The notes under the pieces: model-generated | Seen by the model: only the letters and a program-made list of their open reading frames with translations | Database searches by the model: none | What the model was told of the DNA's origin: nothing | Assembly (NCBI RefSeq): GCF_000826655.1 | Contig: NZ_JXJO01000011.1 | Location: forward strand, 186,001-250,000 | Origin: Psychroserpens damuponensis | GTDB lineage: Bacteria; Bacteroidota; Bacteroidia; Flavobacteriales; Flavobacteriaceae | Direction: 5' to 3' | Length of the DNA stretch: 64,000 bases | Translations under genes and position numbers: made by a program | Shown: positions 17,688 through 27,156 of the stretch, piece by piece | Numbering within the stretch: the stretch's first letter is position 1 | Layout: each line of letters starts with the position of its first letter

Positions 17688-18875
17688 ATGAAAACTTTAA
17701 ACAATTTCAATTTCAGCAATAAAAAAGCATTAATTCGTGTTGACTTTAATGTGCCACTAGATGATGAGTTTAAGGTTACAGATGCTACACGTATTGTCTC
17801 TGCAAAACCAACAATTATTAAGGTTTTAGAAGATGGTGGCAGTTGTATTTTAATGTCACATTTAGGGAGACCAAAAGGTGTAGAAGAGAAATATTCTTTA
17901 AAACATATCGTCAATAAAATTGAAGACGTTTTAGGTGTTGAAGTAAAGTTTTCTGAAAACTGTGTTGGCGAAACAGCCCAAGAAGCTGCTGCCAATTTAA
18001 AACCAGGAGAAATTTTATTATTAGAAAATTTACGTTTCCACAGTGAAGAAACTGCAGGAGACAAAGATTTTGCAGAGCAACTCTCAAAATTGGGTGATAT
18101 TTATGTTAATGATGCCTTTGGGACTGCACATAGAGCACATGCTTCTACAACAATTATCGCACAATTTTTTCCAGATCATAAATGCTTCGGAAATTTGCTA
18201 GCTCAAGAAATCGAGAGTATCAATAAAGTAATGGAAACTGGAGAAAAACCAGTTTTAGCAGTTCTTGGAGGCGCAAAAGTATCGTCTAAAATTACCATTA
18301 TAGAAAATATTTTAGATAAAGTAGATCACCTTATCGTTGGAGGAGGTATGACTTTTACCTTTGTAAAAGCACAAGGTGGAAATATAGGAGATTCTATCTG
18401 TGAAGATGATAAAATGGAACTAGCACTTGAGATTTTAAAACAAGCAGAAGCTAAAAATGTACAAATTCATCTACCTGTAGATGTGATTGCTGCCAATGAT
18501 TTTGCTAATGATGCAGAAACCAAAACTGTAGATGTGGATAAAATCCCAGAAGGTTGGCAAGGACTTGATTGCGGACCAAAATCTAAGGCTATTTTTCATG
18601 ACGTTGTCATGCAATGCAAAACCATTTTATGGAATGGTCCTTTAGGCGTTTTTGAAATGGAAAATTTCGCAAATGGCACAATAGCACTTGGAAACTCTAT
18701 TGCAGAAGCTACTAAAAATGGAGCATTCTCGCTTGTTGGAGGAGGAGACTCTGTTGCTGCTGTAAAACAATTTGGTTTTGAAAACAAAGTAAGCTACGTA
18801 AGTACAGGTGGAGGAGCAATGCTAGAAAGCCTAGAAGGGAAAACGTTACCAGGAATTGCTGCTATTTTAGAGTAG
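17688..18875 (+). CDS. pgk: phosphoglycerate kinase
   Basis: 395 residues, full length. It makes ATP from 1,3-bisphosphoglycerate in glycolysis and runs in reverse in gluconeogenesis. The N-terminal signature RVDFNVPL (about 17-24), the substrate-binding segment FGTAHRAHASTT, the ADP-binding GGAKVSSKI, the WNGPLGVFE loop and the GGGDSVAAV phosphate loop are all present. The gene is monocistronic in appearance. A 168-residue frame on the other strand (17558-18064) is its shadow. Confidence 0.98.
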   Translation: MKTLNNFNFSNKKALIRVDFNVPLDDEFKVTDATRIVSAKPTIIKVLEDGGSCILMSHLGRPKGVEEKYSLKHIVNKIEDVLGVEVKFSENCVGETAQEAAANLKPGEILLLENLRFHSEETAGDKDFAEQLSKLGDIYVNDAFGTAHRAHASTTIIAQFFPDHKCFGNLLAQEIESINKVMETGEKPVLAVLGGAKVSSKITIIENILDKVDHLIVGGGMTFTFVKAQGGNIGDSICEDDKMELALEILKQAEAKNVQIHLPVDVIAANDFANDAETKTVDVDKIPEGWQGLDCGPKSKAIFHDVVMQCKTILWNGPLGVFEMENFANGTIALGNSIAEATKNGAFSLVGGGDSVAAVKQFGFENKVSYVSTGGGAMLESLEGKTLPGIAAILE

Positions 18876-19017
18876 GTCACGATTTTTTATTTTACTACGG
18901 AAGAATCTTACAAGCCTTGTTAAATTGTTCTATGAAACTTTCATTTTAGCTAAAAAAACACGATTTTAGCTGACTTGTCGTTAAACTATTATGGTATATA
19001 GTGAACGATTAATACTT

Positions 19018-20625
19018 ATGAAACCAATGAACCGCAAACATATTACTCTAACTATTGGCTTTTTATTATGTGCTTTAGTTTCTTTTGGTCAGGATTCAAT
19101 TCCGAAGAAAAAAGAAATAAAAAGACTCACAGAAGCCGATTTTGTTGAAGGCGAAACCTACGTGATTGACACTATTATTGATGGCAAAAATTATTTTAAA
19201 AAAGGCATCAATATCAAACCAGAAATAGATTCTATTCAAAACCGCAAACTTGAAGATTTACCTCAAGCCGCAGTAATGGATGAAAAATGGTTAGAAGAAT
19301 TATACTCAAATGTATTGTTTGATAGTATTTATGAATCGGTTACAACGCTCAAATATGATCCTGTTGATTATCCTGAGTTATCAACAGATACGCTTAAAGC
19401 TAGATTAGCTAGACTAAATGCAAGAACACCTTTTAATATAGAATACAACGCATCTCTAGAAAGTGTTATAAAATCGTACTTAAAACATAGACGTAATTCT
19501 ATGTCGCGTTTAATGTCTTTGAGTCATTATTATTTCCCACTATTTGAAGAGTCATTAGATAATAATGATATTCCTTTAGAAGTCAAATATTTAGCTATTG
19601 TAGAATCTGCTTTAAAACCAAAAGCACGCTCTAGAGTTGGTGCAACTGGTTTATGGCAATTTATGTATGGTACAGGAAAAGAACATGGACTCGATGTAAG
19701 TAGTTATGTAGATGAACGTAGCGATCCAATAAAATCCAGTAAAGCAGCGAGTGAATATTTAGCAAGATTATACAGAATTTTTGGCGATTGGGATTTAGCT
19801 TTGGCAGCATACAACTCAGGACCTGGAAATGTATCTAAAGCGATTAGACGCTCTGGAGGTTACAAAAATTATTGGAATATTAGACCACATCTTCCACGTG
19901 AAACGGCAGGTTATTTGCCAGCATTTTTAGCAACCATGTATATTTTTGAATATGCTGAAGAGCATGGTTTTAAAATACAACCACCTCAATATCATTATGT
20001 AGAAACAGATACGATACACGTCAAACAAATGATCTCTTTTGATCAAGTGTCTGAGTTGGTAGATGTGCCCATTGAGGAACTCCAGTTTTTGAATCCGTCG
20101 TATAAGTTAGATATTATTCCGTTTATTAAAGGAGAAGACTATACGTTGCGATTACCTCGTGAAGCCATTGGTCGTTTTGTTACTAATGAAACCGAGATTT
20201 ATGCGTATGTAACAGAAGAAATGAGTAAGCGAGAGAAACCACTTCCGCAGTTATTTGATTCTAAAAGCAAAACGACATATCGTGTACGATCTGGAGATTA
20301 CCTTGGTAAAATTGCAAGAAAATTTGGAGTACGTGTGAGTCAACTAAAACAATGGAATGGTTTACGAAGTAATAATTTAAGAATTGGTCAACGACTTACA
20401 GTATACCCAAGACATTCTAATAGAAAAACAGTTTCATCTTCATCTAACACACCTAAAAAAGTTATTAATACTGCAGGTAAATCCACTTATAAAGTGAGAG
20501 AAGGAGACTCGCTTTGGAGCATTTCTCAAAAATTTCCAGGAGTTTCTGTTCAAAATATTAAAGAATGGAACGGTATTAGTGGTAATAAATTGAAAATAGG
20601 GACCACTTTAGTTGTCTCAAAATAA
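19018..20625 (+). CDS. mltD: MltD-like membrane-bound lytic murein transglycosylase with two LysM domains
   Basis: 535 residues from this start. Signal peptide, then an SLT domain of family 1D: the catalytic glutamate is in LAIVESALKPKA, followed by GATGLWQFM and LALAAYNSGPGNV. Two LysM peptidoglycan-binding repeats follow (TYRVRSGDYLGKIA and TYKVREGDSLWSIS) at about 420-465 and 490-535. It cleaves glycan strands to form anhydromuropeptides in the periplasm. An upstream in-frame ATG at 18991 would put nine extra residues before the signal peptide, so 19018 (or 19027) is preferred. It forms an operon with the DUF4837 gene 22 bases downstream. Confidence 0.93.
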   Translation: MKPMNRKHITLTIGFLLCALVSFGQDSIPKKKEIKRLTEADFVEGETYVIDTIIDGKNYFKKGINIKPEIDSIQNRKLEDLPQAAVMDEKWLEELYSNVLFDSIYESVTTLKYDPVDYPELSTDTLKARLARLNARTPFNIEYNASLESVIKSYLKHRRNSMSRLMSLSHYYFPLFEESLDNNDIPLEVKYLAIVESALKPKARSRVGATGLWQFMYGTGKEHGLDVSSYVDERSDPIKSSKAASEYLARLYRIFGDWDLALAAYNSGPGNVSKAIRRSGGYKNYWNIRPHLPRETAGYLPAFLATMYIFEYAEEHGFKIQPPQYHYVETDTIHVKQMISFDQVSELVDVPIEELQFLNPSYKLDIIPFIKGEDYTLRLPREAIGRFVTNETEIYAYVTEEMSKREKPLPQLFDSKSKTTYRVRSGDYLGKIARKFGVRVSQLKQWNGLRSNNLRIGQRLTVYPRHSNRKTVSSSSNTPKKVINTAGKSTYKVREGDSLWSISQKFPGVSVQNIKEWNGISGNKLKIGTTLVVSK

Positions 20626-20647
20626 AAAAACTTAACACACATTAAAA

Positions 20648-21622
20648 ATGATTAAAAACATTTTAGGGATTTTATTAGTAGCTACGGTATTTTTTGGATG
20701 TGGTGATGGCGAAGAAAAGAGATACGTTACAGCCTCTTCGGGAGATATTAATAGTATTTTAGTTGTTTCTGATAATCTATTATGGGAAAACAATGTAGGT
20801 GAAACTATTAGAGATGTACTTGCTGCATCTGTTGAAGGTTTATCTAAAGACGAACCTCAATTTTCAATGAGCCAATTGCCAACCGAAGTTTTTACAGGAT
20901 TTGCAAAAAAGAATAGAACAGTTTTAAAAATTGAAAAAGGGAAAGAAGCAGCAACTCAAATTGCTAGAGATGCTTATGCTCGACCTCAAACTTTAGTGGT
21001 GATTTCTGGACAAACCAATGCTGAAATTATAGAACAGATTAAAGAAAATTCGGCTAAAATTATTGATGCTTTTAAGAAAACTGAAATCACAGAACGTCAA
21101 CGAAGAACCAGTAAATCATTATTTAATGATACACCTTTGAAAGAAGAATTGGGTGTGTCTTTAAAATTTCCTACAGCTTATAGAATTGCAAAATCTGATG
21201 ATGATTTCTTTTGGATTAGAAGAGATATTGAAACCGGTAACGTAGATTTATTGGTGTATGAAGTGCCATTATCTTCTATAAGAAAAGGTGATAGTGCAGT
21301 TGTTGATGTAGTTAGAGTGAGAGATTCTGTAGGTAAAATTCATATTGAAGGTGCTTTAGAAAACAGTTACATGGCAACAGAGCCAGCGTTTACGCCTTTT
21401 ATAAGTAATGTGATTGTTGATAATAAACCAGCTTTTGAAACGCGCGGACTTTGGGATTTAAAAAATGCCTTTATGTCTGGACCTTTTATAAACTACGCTA
21501 TTGAAGATAAAGTGAATAACCGTTATATCATTGCCGAAGGATATGTGTTTGCACCATCAATTGCAAAGCGTGATTATGTGTTTGAGCTAGAATCTATTAT
21601 TAAATCTATAGCCATTAAATAA
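20648..21622 (+). CDS. DUF4837 lipoprotein
   Basis: 324 residues. The N-terminus carries lipobox FFGC (Cys18), so it is anchored in the periplasm or at the outer membrane. The remainder matches the DUF4837 pattern of bacteroidotal proteins, including SSGDINSILVVSDN near the N-terminus and LWDLKNAFMSGPFI near the C-terminus. No catalytic motif is visible. Co-transcription with the MltD-like gene suggests a cell-envelope role; this is inference. A strong terminator follows. Confidence 0.85.
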   Translation: MIKNILGILLVATVFFGCGDGEEKRYVTASSGDINSILVVSDNLLWENNVGETIRDVLAASVEGLSKDEPQFSMSQLPTEVFTGFAKKNRTVLKIEKGKEAATQIARDAYARPQTLVVISGQTNAEIIEQIKENSAKIIDAFKKTEITERQRRTSKSLFNDTPLKEELGVSLKFPTAYRIAKSDDDFFWIRRDIETGNVDLLVYEVPLSSIRKGDSAVVDVVRVRDSVGKIHIEGALENSYMATEPAFTPFISNVIVDNKPAFETRGLWDLKNAFMSGPFINYAIEDKVNNRYIIAEGYVFAPSIAKRDYVFELESIIKSIAIK

Positions 21623-21643
21623 GGTTAAAAAATACAAGTAAAA

Positions 21644-21673
21644 AAAAAGCCAACGACTAATCGTTGGCTTTTT
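21644..21673. terminator. strong bidirectional terminator
   Basis: AGCCAACGA (21648-21656) pairs exactly with TCGTTGGCT (21661-21669) over the loop CTAA, with an A-run before and a T-run after. It separates the plus-strand DUF4837 gene from minus-strand tatA and can serve both. Confidence 0.93.
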
Positions 21674-21700
21674 TGTTTATACGTTTTTAAGAATAATTGG

Positions 21701-21886
21701 TTATTCTTTTTCTGTAGTTGTTGTTCCGTCTTCTTCTTTGCTGGCATCTTTAAATTCTTTGATACCGCTTCCAAGACCTCTCATAAGTTCTGGGATTTTC
21801 TTTCCTCCAAACAATAATAAGACCACAACAACGATTAAAATTATTTGCCATGCTCCAGGAGCTAAAAATATGCTTGATGCTATCAT
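21701..21886 (-). CDS. tatA: twin-arginine translocase subunit TatA/TatE
   Basis: 61 residues. It has one membrane helix ([16 protein letters not shown]), the conserved [14 protein letters not shown] hinge and amphipathic helix, and a polar Glu/Thr tail. It forms the pore of the Tat export system for folded proteins together with TatC, which is not in this window. The size and lack of a long C-terminal region favour TatA over TatB. Confidence 0.93.
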   Translation of the reverse strand: MIASSIFLAPGAWQIILIVVVVLLLFGGKKIPELMRGLGSGIKEFKDASKEEDGTTTTEKE

Positions 21887-21905
21887 AATATTCTATTTTG
21901 AATTG

Positions 21906-21913
21906 CAAATTTA
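21906..21913 (-). promoter_or_regulatory. -7 box TAAATTTG before tatA
   Basis: A minus-strand exact TAnnTTTG match. Predicted start is near 21902, with a 16-base leader to the tatA ATG. Confidence 0.5.
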
Positions 21914-21985
21914 ATAATTATACTTCAAATCTAACGTTTATTGTGAAACTTTAAGATTGTAAATCAAACTTGCACATATTTTAAT

Positions 21986-21993
21986 TAATTTTG
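21986..21993 (+). promoter_or_regulatory. -7 box TAATTTTG just before the M23 peptidase gene
   Basis: An exact TAnnTTTG match whose last base is 8 bases from the ATG at 22001. The leader would be about 4 bases, close to leaderless. Confidence 0.5.
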
Positions 21994-22000
21994 TAGGACA

Positions 22001-22867
22001 ATGGCAAAAAAAGAGAAAGAAAAAAAATTTAAGAAAAAGTTACTTCATAAGTACCGTTTGGTCGTTCTTAATGAAGATACTTTTGAGGAGCGTTTTGCAA
22101 TAAAATTAACGCGTTTAAATGTCTTTGTGATTGTATCATTAGGAACAATACTGTTAGTAGCTGGTACCATTTTTTTAATTGCATTTACCTCATTAAAAGA
22201 ATATATTCCAGGCTATTCATCAACCGCTTTAAAGAAGCAAGCTACCGTTTTAAATTATAAAACAGACTCATTACAACAAGTTATAAATCTTAACGAACAA
22301 TATTATTCATCTATAAAAAAGGTGTTAACAGGTGATGTTGCATCGGTTGAGTTTAATAGAGACTCTATTATTGATGCGGCAAGTATTGACGCTGGTCAAT
22401 TAGATTTAAAACCCACAAAAGAAGATTCATTATTAAGAGAATTGGTAGATAAAGAAGACAAGTATAACGTATTTGAGTCTACCATATCATCCACAAACTT
22501 CGTGTTGTTTCCTCCAGTAAATGGTACCATATCTGAAGCTTATAGTGTTAAAGACAAACATTATGCTGTTGATGTTGTCGTTGCCAAAAACACACCAGTT
22601 AAAGCCACAGCAGATGGTACGGTTATTTTTGCTGAGTGGACTGCAGATACGGGTTATGTCGTAATTATTGAGCATAGTTACGAACTCATCTCTGTATATA
22701 AACACAATGCCTCAATTACAAAACAACAAGGCGATTTAGTAAAATCTGGCGAAGTCATTGCATTAGCAGGAAATACCGGAGAATTAACAACAGGACCACA
22801 TTTACATTTTGAACTTTGGAATAGTGGATACCCAGTAAACCCAACCAATTTTATAGATTTTAATTAA
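22001..22867 (+). CDS. M23 family metallopeptidase (LytM-like)
   Basis: 288 residues. A basic N-terminus (about 1-25) precedes one membrane segment (about 44-67), a helical region (about 75-150) and a C-terminal M23 endopeptidase domain. The zinc motifs are HYAVD (HxxxD) and HLHFE (HxH), and both are intact, so an active peptidoglycan cross-link endopeptidase is likely. Such enzymes act in the periplasm in cell growth or division. It is followed directly by the GH3-family gene with no gap, so the two are co-transcribed. Confidence 0.92.
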   Translation: MAKKEKEKKFKKKLLHKYRLVVLNEDTFEERFAIKLTRLNVFVIVSLGTILLVAGTIFLIAFTSLKEYIPGYSSTALKKQATVLNYKTDSLQQVINLNEQYYSSIKKVLTGDVASVEFNRDSIIDAASIDAGQLDLKPTKEDSLLRELVDKEDKYNVFESTISSTNFVLFPPVNGTISEAYSVKDKHYAVDVVVAKNTPVKATADGTVIFAEWTADTGYVVIIEHSYELISVYKHNASITKQQGDLVKSGEVIALAGNTGELTTGPHLHFELWNSGYPVNPTNFIDFN

Positions 22868-24370
22868 ATGATGTCTCTTAAACCAATATTGGCTAAGCTA
22901 TTTGCAAAACATATTAAGAGATCTGTTTTAAAATGGTCTAGCAATCCAGTAGAAACTCAAGAAAAGGTTTTTAAATCTTTAATAAAAGACGCAAGTCATA
23001 CGGTCTTCGGAAATGAGCATGACTTCAAATCCATAACGTCTCATGAAGATTTTGTAAAGCGCGTACCAATTAGAGATTATGAAGATTTAAAGCCCTATGT
23101 TGATCGTGTTGTTGCTGGTGAAGAAGATATCCTCTGGAAAGGAAAACCTTTATATTTTGCAAAAACGTCTGGTACAACATCTGGAGCAAAATATATCCCA
23201 TTAACAAAAGAAAGTATGCCAACTCATGTTGAAGCAGCTAGAAATGCAATCTTAATGTATATAGCCGAAACAGGTAACAGCAAGTTTGTGGATGGTAAAA
23301 TGATATTCTTACAAGGAAGCCCAACTTTAGAAGAAAAAAACGGCATACAATTGGGACGATTGTCTGGTATTGTAGCACATTTTGTTCCTAAATATCTTCA
23401 AAAAAATAGAATGCCTTCATGGAAAACCAATTGTATAGAAGATTGGGAAACTAAAGTAGAAGCCATCGTTGAAGAAACATTGCCCGAAGACATGTCTGTC
23501 ATTTCAGGAATTCCATCTTGGGTTCAAATGTATTTTGAGAAAATTAATGCAAAAACAGGAAAAAAGGTAGGTGACGTTTTTAAGAATTTCAATCTTTTTA
23601 TTTTTGGAGGTGTAAATTATGAGCCTTATCGTGCAAAATTTGAAAGTTTAATAGGGCGAAAAGTTGATAGCATTGAGTTGTATCCTGCAAGTGAAGGTTT
23701 TTTTGCATTTCAGGATCAGCAAAATGAAAAAGGTATGTTACTTCAGTTAAATTCAGGGATGTTTTATGAGTTTATCGAAGCAAATCATTTTTTTGACGAC
23801 CAACCTAAACGACTAACGATTTCCGAAGTAAAAACAGGAGTTAATTATGTGATGATTATTTCTACTAACGCAGGATTGTGGGCTTATAATATTGGAGATA
23901 CTGTTGAGTTTACATCTACAAAACCATATAGAGTCATCGTTTCTGGGCGAATTAAGCATTTTATTTCTGCGTTTGGTGAGCATGTTATTGGTAAAGAAGT
24001 TGAGCAGGCTTTGCAAGAAGCAACCCAAAATTTAGACGTGAGTGTAACAGAATTTACGGTAGCGCCACAAATAAATCCTGAGTCTGGCTTACCGTTTCAT
24101 GAGTGGTTTATTGAGTTTGAAAACTCGCCTCATAACCTTTTAGAATTAGCACAAAAAATAGATGCTTCAATGCAAAAACAGAATAGCTATTACTATGATT
24201 TAATCTTCGGAAATGTGCTGCAACCACTTAAAATTTCAGAAATTAAGAAAAATGGGTTTCAAGATTACATGAAATCTATTGGAAAATTAGGTGGTCAAAA
24301 TAAGATACCAAGGCTGTCTAATGATAGAAAAATTGCCAATAAATTATACGCTCAAAAGTTGTTGAAATAA
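22868..24370 (+). CDS. GH3 auxin-responsive promoter family (adenylate-forming) protein
   Basis: 500 residues. It resembles the GH3 family of acyl-acid adenylating enzymes, with the nucleotide-binding segment TSGTTSGAKYIPLT near residues 100-113 and the C-terminal segment VSGRIKHFISAFGEHV. Plant GH3 enzymes join amino acids to hormones. Bacterial members are common in Bacteroidota but their substrates are unknown, so no hormone role should be inferred. It starts immediately after the M23 peptidase stop, so a linked envelope function is possible. Confidence 0.88.
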   Translation: MMSLKPILAKLFAKHIKRSVLKWSSNPVETQEKVFKSLIKDASHTVFGNEHDFKSITSHEDFVKRVPIRDYEDLKPYVDRVVAGEEDILWKGKPLYFAKTSGTTSGAKYIPLTKESMPTHVEAARNAILMYIAETGNSKFVDGKMIFLQGSPTLEEKNGIQLGRLSGIVAHFVPKYLQKNRMPSWKTNCIEDWETKVEAIVEETLPEDMSVISGIPSWVQMYFEKINAKTGKKVGDVFKNFNLFIFGGVNYEPYRAKFESLIGRKVDSIELYPASEGFFAFQDQQNEKGMLLQLNSGMFYEFIEANHFFDDQPKRLTISEVKTGVNYVMIISTNAGLWAYNIGDTVEFTSTKPYRVIVSGRIKHFISAFGEHVIGKEVEQALQEATQNLDVSVTEFTVAPQINPESGLPFHEWFIEFENSPHNLLELAQKIDASMQKQNSYYYDLIFGNVLQPLKISEIKKNGFQDYMKSIGKLGGQNKIPRLSNDRKIANKLYAQKLLK

Positions 24371-24373
24371 TAC

Positions 24374-24381
24374 TATATTTG
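24374..24381 (+). promoter_or_regulatory. -7 box TATATTTG before the DUF6909-type gene
   Basis: An exact TAnnTTTG match directly after the GH3-family stop. It predicts a 15-base leader to the ATG at 24400. Confidence 0.6.
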
Positions 24382-24399
24382 TCCGTAAACCAATAATGA

Positions 24400-26091
24400 A
24401 TGAATAAAAGAAAAATTCACGAAAGAACTAGGGCTCAGGAGAGTTCTAATGCCATTGAGAGAATGTATATTACCATGCGACATTTATTTAATCGTGGGTT
24501 TTATAAGCCAATGGGAGTTTCTGGTGAGACACTTAGAGAATCTTTATTGTTATTACGACCTGAAATATATGGTTCTATTTCTGAAGAAAAAGCAGAACTA
24601 GAAGGGTTGTTGTATGTTATAGATCGATTGCCAGAAGGTATTGAAGAGTGTACATTTATTAATTTAACAAGTGATGAAGGCTATGGTAATTCTCACTTTA
24701 AAACTATAATTCCGCCAAAAAGACGTCGTAACTGTTATCGTATAGATACAGAGCAGATGAATATTGAAATCACACGAGGACGATCGGAAATTTATGACAT
24801 TCTCACACACCTTACTTTTTTATTTATTGAGTCTCACAAAATAAGCAAACGCGTTTTAATTGATGAGCAAGGAAGAACCACACGAGATTGGATTAAATTA
24901 GAAAAAGCAGTACTTTCTAAAAAGAAATTAACCCAACCAGAACGAGAAATTGCAATTACGCACACGGCAAATATTTTAGGTAGAACATTTGAAGAGCTAA
25001 CAAATGCTCATGCAAAATTTACAACCAAAGTAAAACCAGAACGTTTACTTCATATTGTATATTGGTTAGGTAAACTTGCCATAGAAGAAGTGGTGAATAA
25101 TAATAAGCGTACTGTGACTTTTAGTCCGGTTTTAAGAGAGCGATTAGGTCACCATATTCATGGAGAAATTTGGGCAGATAATATTAAAGAAGTTCTTCAA
25201 AAGAAAAACTTACTAGGTCGTCCAATACATGTTATTAGTGCCAATATGCATAGTGTAATGAATTCTATTTTTGCGCCAATTGCATTAAAAACAATGGCCG
25301 CAAAAAAAGATATATTTGATGTCTATGAAGCTATAAGCCAAAAAGATAACGAAACCTTACGCAATAAAATTACTAAAGAAGCGTTGCAGAGTGGAATGAC
25401 TTATATTAAGGACACCTCTGGAACCAATATAGATGTTCAAATCTTTGATACAGATAAAATCGATTTTTCTAAAACAGATATAGACGTTGGTGATTCATTT
25501 AAAAATGAAGAGAAGCCAGTTATATTTGTTATGGATTATGCTTTTGGAGAGCAAGCTTATGAAACTATTGATGAGTTTTTAAAACCTTACCGTGTTAACG
25601 ATGAAAAAGTGCACTTAAATGTAGAGTCGGTTTCCATTATGGGTAAAGCCGGTATTTTAGAAGGTGATAAAGGCGATATTATGATTCCGTCTGCTCATAT
25701 TTTTGAAGGCACAGCCGATAATTATCCTTTTAAAAATGAATTGAGTAAATCAGATTTAGAAGGGCAAGGTGTAAAAGTTTTTGAAGGCGCAATGATTAGT
25801 GTATTAGGTACATCATTGCAAAATAAAGAAATATTAAAGTTCTTTTATAATTCAACATGGAATGTGATTGGATTAGAAATGGAAGGTGCACATTATCAAA
25901 AGGCGATACAAGCAGCATCTAAGGTTAGAGGCAGCATAAACCCTAATGTAAAAGTGCGTTATGCTTATTATGCTAGTGATAACCCATTAGAAACAGGAAG
26001 TACATTGGCCTCGGGTGGTTTAGGCACCTCAGGAGTTAAACCAACCTACCTAATAACAAGAAAAATATTACAACAGATATTCAATAAATAA
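24400..26091 (+). CDS. DUF6909-type protein with a nucleoside-phosphorylase-like C-terminus
   Basis: 563 residues, soluble, no signal peptide. The N-terminal two thirds match an uncharacterised flavobacterial family that I recall as DUF6909. The C-terminal third has the order of motifs seen in the purine nucleoside phosphorylase/nucleosidase superfamily: an IMGKAG glycine segment, GDIMIPSAHIFEGT, then GLEMEGAHYQKAI, where EMEG matches the ribose-binding EME motif. I infer a nucleotide- or nucleoside-handling role; the substrate is unknown. It precedes the polysaccharide cluster by 9 bases and may share its transcript. Confidence 0.7.
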   Translation: MNKRKIHERTRAQESSNAIERMYITMRHLFNRGFYKPMGVSGETLRESLLLLRPEIYGSISEEKAELEGLLYVIDRLPEGIEECTFINLTSDEGYGNSHFKTIIPPKRRRNCYRIDTEQMNIEITRGRSEIYDILTHLTFLFIESHKISKRVLIDEQGRTTRDWIKLEKAVLSKKKLTQPEREIAITHTANILGRTFEELTNAHAKFTTKVKPERLLHIVYWLGKLAIEEVVNNNKRTVTFSPVLRERLGHHIHGEIWADNIKEVLQKKNLLGRPIHVISANMHSVMNSIFAPIALKTMAAKKDIFDVYEAISQKDNETLRNKITKEALQSGMTYIKDTSGTNIDVQIFDTDKIDFSKTDIDVGDSFKNEEKPVIFVMDYAFGEQAYETIDEFLKPYRVNDEKVHLNVESVSIMGKAGILEGDKGDIMIPSAHIFEGTADNYPFKNELSKSDLEGQGVKVFEGAMISVLGTSLQNKEILKFFYNSTWNVIGLEMEGAHYQKAIQAASKVRGSINPNVKVRYAYYASDNPLETGSTLASGGLGTSGVKPTYLITRKILQQIFNK

Positions 26092-26100
26092 TATAAAGCT

Positions 26101-27156
26101 ATGAGCGAAAATTTACCTAATAATAATACCAACGAAGAAGTTGATTTAGGCGTTTTATTTAATGCAATAGGAGATTTCTTTAATAAGATATTTAATTTTA
26201 TAGGAGGAATTATTAAAGCAGTTTTTTCAACGGTAGTCTTTTTAATTAAAGCTATAATTGAGAATTTTAAACTTATCTCTATAGTCGTTTTATTAGCTTT
26301 ATTAGTTGGCTTTGGTTTAGAGAAAACCAAAACGCCAATTTTTTATTCTGAAATGTTAGTTAAACCATATTTTAATTCTAAATATCAATTGGTTTCTAAC
26401 ATTGATTATTACAACTCTTTATTAGAAAGTGAGAATTATGGCGATTTGGCGACTATTTTTGAAATTTCTGAAGATGATATAAAAACTATAGAAAAATTTG
26501 AAATTGATGTTGGTCCAGAAACTGAAAATCAGTTAATTCAAGAATATGATGAATATGCTAAATCTATAGACAGCATTAGAGCTCAAGAACTAACTTTTGA
26601 AGATTTTGTTGAAAATAGAGATTTATATTCTAGTGATGTTTTTAGTATTAGAGTAATGTCTACTAAAAGAAATATATTTAAAAATCTTTCAAATGGATTT
26701 AACTCAACATTCAATAATGAGTATTCTAAAAAATTAATGCGTGTTAGAGACTCCACTATTGCAATTAAAAAAGCCACTTATTTAAAAGATTTAAAAAAGA
26801 TAGATTCTTTACAATTAGTATACTTACAAATTTTAAATCAAGAATCTAAAAACCGAGCAGTATCTGTTGGAATTGAGGGATTATTACCATTAACACAAGA
26901 GAAAACTGAAACTAAAGAATTTGATTTATTTAGAAATGAAATAGCCATTAGAGATTCTATTCGAGTTTTAGATGAACTAAAAATTGAAGAAAGTGTTTAC
27001 TACGATGTTATTACAAATTTTTCGGAAATAGGCCTAAGGTCTAATGAATTTGAAAAGCGCTACACTTTGATTTTTCCATTACTGGCTATGTTTATATTAT
27101 TCCTTATGTATTTTGCAATTAAGGTGATAAAATTTGCAAAAGAATATGAAGGATAA
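26101..27156 (+). CDS. two-membrane-segment protein, chain-length-regulator-like
   Basis: 351 residues. An N-terminal amphipathic region leads into a membrane helix (about 57-73). A large periplasmic part of about 250 residues rich in Asp, Glu and Lys follows, then a second membrane helix near the C-terminus (about 325-343). This is the topology of Wzz/polysaccharide copolymerase proteins, and the gene opens the polysaccharide cluster, where such a regulator is expected. Sequence motifs of Wzz are not clear, so the role is inferred from shape and place. The stop overlaps the rfbB start by 11 bases. Confidence 0.6.
   Translation: MSENLPNNNTNEEVDLGVLFNAIGDFFNKIFNFIGGIIKAVFSTVVFLIKAIIENFKLISIVVLLALLVGFGLEKTKTPIFYSEMLVKPYFNSKYQLVSNIDYYNSLLESENYGDLATIFEISEDDIKTIEKFEIDVGPETENQLIQEYDEYAKSIDSIRAQELTFEDFVENRDLYSSDVFSIRVMSTKRNIFKNLSNGFNSTFNNEYSKKLMRVRDSTIAIKKATYLKDLKKIDSLQLVYLQILNQESKNRAVSVGIEGLLPLTQEKTETKEFDLFRNEIAIRDSIRVLDELKIEESVYYDVITNFSEIGLRSNEFEKRYTLIFPLLAMFILFLMYFAIKVIKFAKEYEG

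Noticed and set aside
17558-18064. A 168-residue frame on the minus strand opposite pgk
   Set aside because: It is the shadow of a highly conserved gene and has no recognisable domain or promoter.
19890-19905. A third parS-like sequence (TCTTCCACGTGAAACG) inside the MltD-like gene
   Set aside because: Two mismatches to the palindrome, and it codes for the conserved HLPRET segment of the enzyme, so codon use explains it. Only a ParB ChIP peak here would change this.
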